A stretch of 5,289 nucleotides of DNA from Acidobacteriota bacterium (GTDB lineage: Bacteria > Acidobacteriota > Terriglobia > Acidiferrales > UBA7541), in contig PKUY01000302.1 of the NCBI GenBank assembly GCA_003131705.1, forward strand, positions 5,437-10,725. The letters run 5' to 3'. This document shows, piece after piece, positions 1 through 5,289 of the stretch. Numbering within the stretch: the stretch's first letter is position 1; every line of letters starts with the position of its first letter. Under the pieces are notes generated by a model. The model saw only the letters and a list, made by a program, of their open reading frames with translations, was not told the origin of the DNA and did not search any database. The position numbers were made by a program, and so were the translations under genes.

Positions 1-1
1 G

Positions 2-379
2 AAAGCGTTAAACAACTACATTGCCGCGGCAGGTTACACGGCGGTCGCGGAAGCGCTGCTGATCGGCGAGCGATTCGGTCTCGATCAAGGAGTGATGGTC
101 GATATTTTGAACGTCTCCACGGGCCGCAACTTCACAACCGAAGTGATGATGAAAGAGCATGTGCTGGAGGGCAAGTATGGAACTGGCTTCGCGCTAGGCT
201 TGATGGCGAAGGACGTGAGGATCGCCGCGGATCTAGGCGAGGCCGTGCGGCTGGATGCGCCGGTGTCGCGTCTGATTCGAGAACGCTGGGCTGTGGCCCG
301 CGACCGCTTGGGAGCTACAAGTGATACCTCTGCGGCGATCCTCGGATGGAAGGACGACTTGCCAGAAGGCAGGCGATAG
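2..379 (+). CDS. 3-hydroxyisobutyrate dehydrogenase-family oxidoreductase, C-terminal part (5' truncated by window edge)
   Basis: The reading frame is open from the first full codon at position 2 to a TAG at 377-379, giving 125 residues of a C-terminal all-helical domain (NAD_binding_11 type). The first five residues, KALNN, match the KxxNN motif of beta-hydroxyacid dehydrogenases, in which the lysine is the catalytic residue and the asparagine four positions later contacts substrate. Further family marks are STGRN at visible residues 39-43, GFALGLMAKD at 62-71 with the conserved KD pair, and a terminal helix ending near GATSDTSAAI. The N-terminal Rossmann domain lies outside the window. The family oxidises or reduces small beta-hydroxyacids with NAD(P) in the cytoplasm (3-hydroxyisobutyrate, tartronate semialdehyde, L-threonate and similar). 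The substrate cannot be chosen from this domain alone. The GTG at 92 followed by ATG is internal, because the homology runs upstream of it. The gene converges on dnaE2 and has no evident functional link to it. Confidence 0.9.
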   Translation, partial: KALNNYIAAAGYTAVAEALLIGERFGLDQGVMVDILNVSTGRNFTTEVMMKEHVLEGKYGTGFALGLMAKDVRIAADLGEAVRLDAPVSRLIRERWAVARDRLGATSDTSAAILGWKDDLPEGRR

Positions 380-400
380 ATTTCTTCGTTTCTTCAATCT
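380..400. other. convergent intergenic spacer without recognisable terminator
   Basis: Twenty-one bases separate the TAG of the dehydrogenase gene from the TGA of dnaE2 on the opposite strand. The stretch is pyrimidine-rich on the plus strand (two TTTCTTC copies) and forms no GC-rich hairpin that I can see. Transcription from either side may run into the neighbouring gene or end by a mechanism not visible here. Confidence 0.6.
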
Positions 401-3400
401 TCAATGGAAATCGTGCGATGTAGTTGCTGCATGCGTGATCGTCAGAGGCTGGATGTTTTCGGCCTTCACCGAAACCACATTGTCCTGATTTTGCAGCGTG
501 CCTTCGATCAGCAAAAAGGGATGATGAACCACCACCGTGTGGTCCTTTTCGAATAGTTGCGGCGTGATGATTACGTTCGCAATTCCTGTTTCATCTTCCA
601 TGCTGAGAAAAACGAAACCTTTGGCGGTGCCGGGACGCTGGCGGACAATCACTGCCCCAGCAACTCGCACATGCATGCCGTCAGGAAGTTTCGCAAGCTC
701 GATGGCCGCCCGAACTCCGTGTGCCCTCATTTCCGCGCGGCGATAGGTCATGGGATGGGGCCCCACGGTCATTCCCGTGCCGCGGAAATCGGCCACCAAT
801 CTTTCTTCGGCGGTCATGGGTAGCAGCGGTGAATCCAACGTGACGCAAGGCTCGCTCAGTGTCGCGTTCGCATCGGCACTTGCTTCCGGAATTGCTTGCG
901 ATCGTTCGGAGTCATCGAGTTTTGACGTGGGCTCTTGCGCCTCAAGAAGAGGTCCGGGCCGACGCGCGGCGCGCTCTACCTGCCAGAGAGCGTCGCGGCG
1001 GTGGAAGCCCTGTTTCGCGGAAATAAAATTCAAGGCGCCGACTTCGGCGAGGGCCGTCAGCTCGGATTTTTGTATTTCAGGAATGCGCTGCTTTAAATCA
1101 TCGATGGATGTGAATCTGCGAATGCCGCGCTGGCGCATGATTTCGAGCCCAATCTCTTTGCGCACGCCTTTCACGTAACGCATGCCCAGGCGCACGGCGA
1201 ACCCCGGAGAAATTGTTTCCAGCGTGCAGTTCCAATCGGAGCGCGTGATATCGATGGGCTTGCATCGCAGTCCGTGAAGCTGAGCGTCTTTTACGAGCGT
1301 TGCCGGCTGATAAAAGCCCATCGGCTGGTTATTCAGCATCGCAGCGGTGAATGCCGCCAGATAATGGCATTTCAAGTAGGCGCTGGCGTAGGCGATCAGC
1401 GCAAAACTCGCCGCGTGCGATTCGGGAAATCCATAAAGCGCGAAGGAAGTGATCGACTGAACGATTTTGTCCTGTGCCTCTGCGGAAATGCCTTTCGCCA
1501 CCATTCCGCGCCGCAGCTTGATTTCGATTTCCACCATCCGCTGCTTGGAGCGCTTGAATCCCAGCGCCCGCCGCAATTCCTCGGCCTCACCGCCCGTGAA
1601 TCCCGCCGCGATCATTGCCATGCGCAGCAATTGCTCCTGAAAGAGTGGCACGCCGAGCGTGCGCGCCAGAACGGGCTCGAGAGACGAATGAAAATACTCC
1701 GGCGACTCCAATCCCTGCCGGCGTTTCAGATATGGATGAACCATTTTCCCCACGATGGGCCCGGGACGAATAATCGCGACCTGAACCACAATGTCGTAGA
1801 AACGTGCCGGACGCAGGCGAGGCAGGCATGACATTTGAGCCCGGCTTTCGACTTGAAACATTCCCACCGTGTCCGCTTTTTGCAATGCGGCGTAGACGGC
1901 AGGGTCATTCTCGGGCAACTTGCCGAGATCGACTTCCTCTCCATACTCATGCCGAATGATTTGAAGCGAGTCTTCGAGCACGGCCATCATTCCCAGGCCG
2001 AGAAGATCCACTTTCACGATGCCCATGTCGGCGCAATCTTCTTTGTCCCATTGCACGACCATGCGGCCCGGCATTGTGGCTGGTTCCAGAGGAACCACGG
2101 AATCCAATTGCCCCTGGCAGACCACCATTCCGCCGGAATGCTGCCCGAGATGACGCGGTAAATCCTGCACGGCCTGGCAAAGCTCAAAAAACTTACGAAT
2201 TCGCCGATGCTTCAAATCAAGACCGGCGTCGCGGAACTGCCGATCGAGCTTGTCGCCGGGATCTTTGTATTCCCACGCCCCCACAAGGCTCGAGAGGCGC
2301 CCGAGCGTTTCCGAATCGAACGACAAGGCCTTGCCGATTTCACGCGCTGCCGAACGTCCGCGGTAGGTGATGACATTTGCAGTCATCGCAGCGCCCAATT
2401 TTCCATAGCGTTCATACACATATTGAATTGCCCGTTCCCGCTGATCGCCGCTCGGAAGATCGAGGTCGATATCCGGCCACTCGCCACGCTCCTCGGACAA
2501 AAATCGTTCGAAGAGAAGATCCATGCCCACCGGGTCGACGGCCGTGATGCCGAGTGCGTAGCAAACGGCGCTATTGGCCGCGGAACCGCGCCCCTGCACC
2601 AGAATATTTTTTTCGCGACAAAAGCGAACGATGTCCCAGACGATCAGAAAATAGCCGGCCAGCTTGAGTTTTCCGATCATGGCGAGTTCGCGATCGATTT
2701 GCCACCGCGCCTTCTCATTTTCTGAGCCGTAGCGGCCGATCACGCCTTCGAGCGTGCGCCGCTTGAGAAACTGCATCTCGGATTCGCCGTCGGGAACCGG
2801 ATAAACAGGAAATTTGTACCCGAGATCGCTCAGGCTGAATTGCAAGCGCGAGGAGAGGATCTCCGTATTCGCAATGGCCTCGGGAAGATCGTAAAACAGA
2901 ATCGCCATTTCCGAGTGCGTTTTGAAATGGCGCTCAGAATTGCGGCTGAGCAGCCGGCCGGCGTTGGCGAGCACTCGATGGTGGCGAATACATGTAAAAA
3001 CATCCAGGACTTGGCGTTGCACCTGTCGCGCGTAGGAAACGCCATTGGTCGCGAGCAAGGGGAGCTTCAGCTTTCGCGCAATGGCAACGGCGGCCTGATT
3101 GCGCGCTTCCTCCTCTCGGCATAAATGGCGCTGGAGTTCGACGTAAACATTTTGCCGGCCGAACGCGCGACACAGTTCCTGCACGCGTTCCGTCGCGGCC
3201 GCAATGCCACCGGCCAGAGCGTGCGCCAATGGCCCCTCGTCGCCTCCCGTCAAGCAGATCAGGCCACTGCTCATCGCTGCTATTTCCTCAGGCTGAACGC
3301 AGCCTTCACTTTTTCGGGCGCGAAGCTTCATTCGCGTGATGAGGCGGCACAAATTCTGGTAGCCCTCGCGCGATTCAACCAGCAGCACATAGCGCCAGCC

Positions 3401-3610
3401 CGCGGCCGATGTGACTTCCGCGCCGACATGCGCTCGCATGGAAACCTTCTTCGCCGCCAGATGGAAACGAGGCGAGCCATACACGCCGTCGCGATCGAGC
3501 AACCCCATCGCGGACATGTTGCTTGCAGCACAAACGCTGACCAATTCTTCGGGCACGGAAGCGCCTTCTAGAAAGCTGAACGCGGATCGCGCGTGAAGTT
3601 CGATGTACAT
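401..3610 (-). CDS. dnaE2: error-prone DNA polymerase III alpha subunit DnaE2 (ImuC)
   Basis: C-family DNA polymerase of 1069 residues, a normal length for DnaE2. It extends DNA past lesions as the catalytic member of the ImuABC mutasome. Domains in order: a PHP domain at about 1-200, opening with the DnaE2-type ELHARSAFSFLEGAS; palm, thumb and fingers at about 240-760; a helix-hairpin-helix region at about 815-870; a low-complexity linker at about 887-930; and an OB fold at about 974-1055. The catalytic aspartates are D380 and D382 in PDIDLD, with D535 in KVDLLGL as the third. Other C-family motifs are GRGSAANS at 340-347, HSGGMVV at 491-497, GMFQVESRAQM at 583-593 and GFPESHAASFALIAYASAYLK at 727-747, all intact. 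The start is placed at ATG 3610-3608 because homology begins at MYIELH. A longer frame from 3679 adds 23 unrelated residues that lie inside imuB. The start overlaps the imuB stop by one base. No frameshift or internal stop is seen. Confidence 0.96.
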   Translation of the reverse strand: MYIELHARSAFSFLEGASVPEELVSVCAASNMSAMGLLDRDGVYGSPRFHLAAKKVSMRAHVGAEVTSAAGWRYVLLVESREGYQNLCRLITRMKLRARKSEGCVQPEEIAAMSSGLICLTGGDEGPLAHALAGGIAAATERVQELCRAFGRQNVYVELQRHLCREEEARNQAAVAIARKLKLPLLATNGVSYARQVQRQVLDVFTCIRHHRVLANAGRLLSRNSERHFKTHSEMAILFYDLPEAIANTEILSSRLQFSLSDLGYKFPVYPVPDGESEMQFLKRRTLEGVIGRYGSENEKARWQIDRELAMIGKLKLAGYFLIVWDIVRFCREKNILVQGRGSAANSAVCYALGITAVDPVGMDLLFERFLSEERGEWPDIDLDLPSGDQRERAIQYVYERYGKLGAAMTANVITYRGRSAAREIGKALSFDSETLGRLSSLVGAWEYKDPGDKLDRQFRDAGLDLKHRRIRKFFELCQAVQDLPRHLGQHSGGMVVCQGQLDSVVPLEPATMPGRMVVQWDKEDCADMGIVKVDLLGLGMMAVLEDSLQIIRHEYGEEVDLGKLPENDPAVYAALQKADTVGMFQVESRAQMSCLPRLRPARFYDIVVQVAIIRPGPIVGKMVHPYLKRRQGLESPEYFHSSLEPVLARTLGVPLFQEQLLRMAMIAAGFTGGEAEELRRALGFKRSKQRMVEIEIKLRRGMVAKGISAEAQDKIVQSITSFALYGFPESHAASFALIAYASAYLKCHYLAAFTAAMLNNQPMGFYQPATLVKDAQLHGLRCKPIDITRSDWNCTLETISPGFAVRLGMRYVKGVRKEIGLEIMRQRGIRRFTSIDDLKQRIPEIQKSELTALAEVGALNFISAKQGFHRRDALWQVERAARRPGPLLEAQEPTSKLDDSERSQAIPEASADANATLSEPCVTLDSPLLPMTAEERLVADFRGTGMTVGPHPMTYRRAEMRAHGVRAAIELAKLPDGMHVRVAGAVIVRQRPGTAKGFVFLSMEDETGIANVIITPQLFEKDHTVVVHHPFLLIEGTLQNQDNVVSVKAENIQPLTITHAATTSHDFH

Positions 3611-3612
3611 CA
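3608..3612 (-). promoter_or_regulatory. TGATG stop-start overlap of imuB and dnaE2
   Basis: On the minus strand the imuB TGA (3612-3610) and the dnaE2 ATG (3610-3608) share base 3610, reading TGATG. This arrangement typically allows a terminating ribosome to restart on the next gene. It implies one transcript and probably a linked yield of the two mutasome subunits. Confidence 0.85.
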
Positions 3613-5220
3613 GTCGTAGATTCCCCGCACCAGCCAGCTTTGGCGCAGCGAGTCGTAATACACACGATAGAGCGCGCAATCCGCATTAACTTTTGCGGAT
3701 GTATCGCGGCGTTCCGAAGGCAGATTGAAATCAATTTCCAGGTCCCATTCATCCTGCTGCCACGGATCTTCCCGCCACCAGTCGCCGGAGGTGCGCCAGG
3801 GACCGGAAGCGGCAAGCACTTCTCCGCGCAAGCCCTGAAAAATAATGTGGGTCGGGCGGCCCGCATGCAGTTCAAGTTTTGCAGGAATGGGCGGGCGAAA
3901 ACTTCGACAATTCGTCGGAGCTTTGAAACTTTTGTCCCGTTTTTCTGGATGGAGAATAGCGTCACGATTGCGGTTGGTTTCCGCTACGCCTACAGGGCTC
4001 AGAAACCGCTGCATCTGAAACTCTCCCGGACGGTATGTATCCACCAGAAGCGGCGAACCGACATTCCCTTCCCCAACCACATGGACAATGCGTGCAATCG
4101 TAACCTCCAGCTTTTCCGGATCAGGAAAGCTGGGGAGAAACAGACCGCCTTGCGTAGCGCGCGGCCGTGCGGAGTCCGCTCTCATCACGATTTTTTGGAT
4201 GGATGCACCGGGAGGCTTCGATTGCAAACGCAACCGAAGTAATTTAAAAAGAATTTTAGAATCGCGCGTCGGAACAGGAAGCTGTATATCCGTTTCATAT
4301 AGTCCGGGCGGATTCTTTTCCCGAAACAGTTCCTTACGAAGATCTACTGCATTTTCAAAGGACGGTTGTAGTTCAAAACGAATTCGAATAGCGGCGATTG
4401 CCAGGGAGCGCGCCGCCAAACGCGCACAGATTTGATCGAGCAACCGGCCCAGAAGAAACGAGAGCGGATCGAGTTCCTCGACGGCGTCGTCCAGCTCCAT
4501 TTCTTCTTCGAACGAATATGCTGGCTCTGCAATCACGAGCGAGCGCACGCTTTCGCCGCGCGCCAGTGCGTGCAGGCGGACTCCTTCCTGCCCTAGACGC
4601 TCCGAAAGCTGTAAAACCGGAAGCTCAGCGAAATCCGCGCACGTGTGGATGCCCCAGCGGCTCAATGTTTCTGCAGTTTCGATCGATGGAGAAAGAACGC
4701 TGACGTGTAACCGGCCGAGATATTCAGATTCTTGCCCGGAAGGAATCACGGTGATTTCGGGAAAACCTCGCGCAGCGATCTGGGCGGTTTCGATATTCGA
4801 GGCAATAGCGACGTTCGCCAGCAAGCCGCATTCCGACGAACGCTGCGCAAGGTGCGCGGCGATGTCTTTTTCCGAGCCGAATAAGCTGGTCAGGCCGGAG
4901 AGATCCAGAACGATCGAATCCTGTGCGGCGTCTTCCATTCGCGGAGAGACCGACCAGCCAATATCGAGCAGTGTTGCGTGGGCCGTTTTTTCCTGAGATC
5001 GAGAACGCGGTCGAATTTCCAAACCGGCAAATTGCGCCGCGTCTGTTTTCGCCATCCCTGCTTTCATTCCCATTTGCGCGGCTCTTTCGTTGATTGCAAT
5101 TACGCTGCAAAGGGGCGGAGTCCCCTCGACCAAGACCAAAGCGCGTTCGCGCAGCACAGGTTCGGCGCGCACAACCGCCTGCAGCATGAAATTGGGGACG
5201 AAAATAGAAGCGAATGCCAT
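3610..5220 (-). CDS. imuB: ImuB, catalytically degenerate Y-family polymerase homologue of the mutasome
   Basis: A protein of 536 residues, typical of ImuB. It is the non-catalytic hub that brings DnaE2 and ImuA to the sliding clamp during SOS mutagenesis. It starts with MAFASIFVPNFMLQAV, the ImuB form of the Y-family palm strand, where the metal-binding DxD is replaced by VPN (residues 8-10). The second acidic motif, normally SxDE before the LD strand, reads AQDSIVLDLSG (99-109), so the glutamate is a serine. A helix-hairpin-helix-like segment lies at about 187-224 and a little-finger domain at about 232-350. A candidate clamp-binding motif QGGLF lies at 357-361, just before the ImuB-typical FPDPEKLE and VDTYRPGE stretches. 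The C-terminal ImuB domain (about 445-536) contains GPWRTSGDWWREDPW, and the protein ends in WLVRGIYD. ATG 5220 is chosen because homology begins there; an in-frame TTG at 5241 would add only seven residues. No clear ribosome-binding site precedes either start. Confidence 0.93.
   Translation of the reverse strand: MAFASIFVPNFMLQAVVRAEPVLRERALVLVEGTPPLCSVIAINERAAQMGMKAGMAKTDAAQFAGLEIRPRSRSQEKTAHATLLDIGWSVSPRMEDAAQDSIVLDLSGLTSLFGSEKDIAAHLAQRSSECGLLANVAIASNIETAQIAARGFPEITVIPSGQESEYLGRLHVSVLSPSIETAETLSRWGIHTCADFAELPVLQLSERLGQEGVRLHALARGESVRSLVIAEPAYSFEEEMELDDAVEELDPLSFLLGRLLDQICARLAARSLAIAAIRIRFELQPSFENAVDLRKELFREKNPPGLYETDIQLPVPTRDSKILFKLLRLRLQSKPPGASIQKIVMRADSARPRATQGGLFLPSFPDPEKLEVTIARIVHVVGEGNVGSPLLVDTYRPGEFQMQRFLSPVGVAETNRNRDAILHPEKRDKSFKAPTNCRSFRPPIPAKLELHAGRPTHIIFQGLRGEVLAASGPWRTSGDWWREDPWQQDEWDLEIDFNLPSERRDTSAKVNADCALYRVYYDSLRQSWLVRGIYD
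3622..3626 (-). promoter_or_regulatory. weak ribosome-binding-like site for dnaE2
   Basis: The minus strand reads GGGGA inside the last codons of imuB, with 11 bases between it and the dnaE2 ATG. It is a short and rather distant match to a Shine-Dalgarno sequence. This fits a start that depends partly on coupling to imuB translation. Confidence 0.35.
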
Positions 5221-5246
5221 ACGCGTTCGGCGAAAAGACAAAAGGA

Positions 5247-5289
5247 TTAGAAAAGTTCTTCACCTTTGCCTGGGACCTCCTCCTGAAGC
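5247..5289 (-). CDS. possible 3' end of the upstream cassette gene, expected to be imuA (partial)
   Basis: Reading leftward from the window edge on the minus strand, one frame gives LQEEVPGKGEELF and then TAA at 5249-5247. That stop lies 26 bases before the imuB ATG, or five before the alternative TTG. Position upstream of imuB is where imuA, encoding a RecA-like partner, sits in this conserved cassette, and the charged tail ending in a hydrophobic pair is plausible for a C-terminus. Thirteen codons cannot establish homology. A second frame also ends nearby (ASGGGPRQR, TGA at 5262-5260) and could be the true one. The existence of an upstream gene is inferred from gene order; the identity is a guess. 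Confidence 0.3.
   Translation of the reverse strand, partial: LQEEVPGKGEELF

Noticed and set aside
92..379. a complete 95-residue gene starting at GTG 92
   Set aside because: Family motifs, including the catalytic KxxNN, lie upstream in the same open frame, so this is the tail of a longer gene cut by the window edge.
377..405. repeated TTTCTTC units in the convergent spacer as a repeat or terminator
   Set aside because: Two copies of a short pyrimidine run are easily chance, and no stem-loop accompanies them.
1274..1831. 185-residue open frame on the plus strand opposite dnaE2
   Set aside because: It lies wholly antisense to the conserved catalytic region of dnaE2 and its translation has no recognisable domain. 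It is the expected shadow of a GC-biased gene.
3640..4242. 200-residue open frame on the plus strand opposite imuB
   Set aside because: It is antisense to a conserved protein and has a low-complexity basic composition without motifs. Coding by shadow is the simpler explanation.
5216..5229. LexA-box-like half site CGAACGCGT over the imuB start codon (minus strand)
   Set aside because: The left half and spacer fit the Gram-positive-type CGAACRNRYGTTYG consensus, but the right half does not. The position overlaps the start codon, and the operator is expected upstream of the whole cassette.
4724..5263. 179-residue minus-strand frame overlapping the 5' part of imuB, with a GTG start after AGGAGGAGG
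   Set aside because: It is a shifted frame of imuB with an Arg-rich composition and no domain. The AGGAGGAGG is well placed for its GTG, but the homology in this region belongs entirely to the imuB frame.

Overview
This window carries the distal part of an ImuA-ImuB-DnaE2 (ImuABC) mutagenic DNA-repair cassette on the minus strand. It converges on the 3' end of an unrelated metabolic gene on the plus strand. The sequence is moderately GC-rich. The DnaE2 and ImuB proteins look like those of soil bacteria, possibly Acidobacteriota. That placement rests on general resemblance (DnaE2 opening with MYIELHARSAFSFLEGAS, a long ImuB with a WW-containing C-terminal domain) and is only a guess.

Layout from left to right. 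Positions 2-379 (+) hold the C-terminal 125 residues of a 3-hydroxyisobutyrate dehydrogenase-family protein, and the window opens exactly on its catalytic lysine motif. Positions 380-400 are a short convergent spacer with no visible terminator. Positions 401-3610 (-) encode the error-prone DNA polymerase DnaE2 (ImuC), complete at 1069 residues. Positions 3610-5220 (-) encode ImuB, a Y-family polymerase homologue of 536 residues that lacks key catalytic acidic residues. Positions 5221-5289 hold the imuB upstream region and what is probably the last few codons of another minus-strand gene, expected from synteny to be imuA.

How the genes work together: in bacteria where the cassette has been studied, DnaE2 supplies the polymerase activity, ImuB is a non-catalytic hub that binds the sliding clamp, DnaE2 and ImuA, and ImuA is a RecA-like accessory protein. 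Together they carry out SOS-induced translesion synthesis and mutagenesis. Here imuB and dnaE2 share one base in a TGATG stop-start junction, so they are almost certainly cotranscribed and probably translationally coupled. The cassette promoter and any LexA operator would lie beyond the right edge. I see no mobile element, CRISPR array, RNA gene or new system; this is a recognisable known system with some details worth checking.
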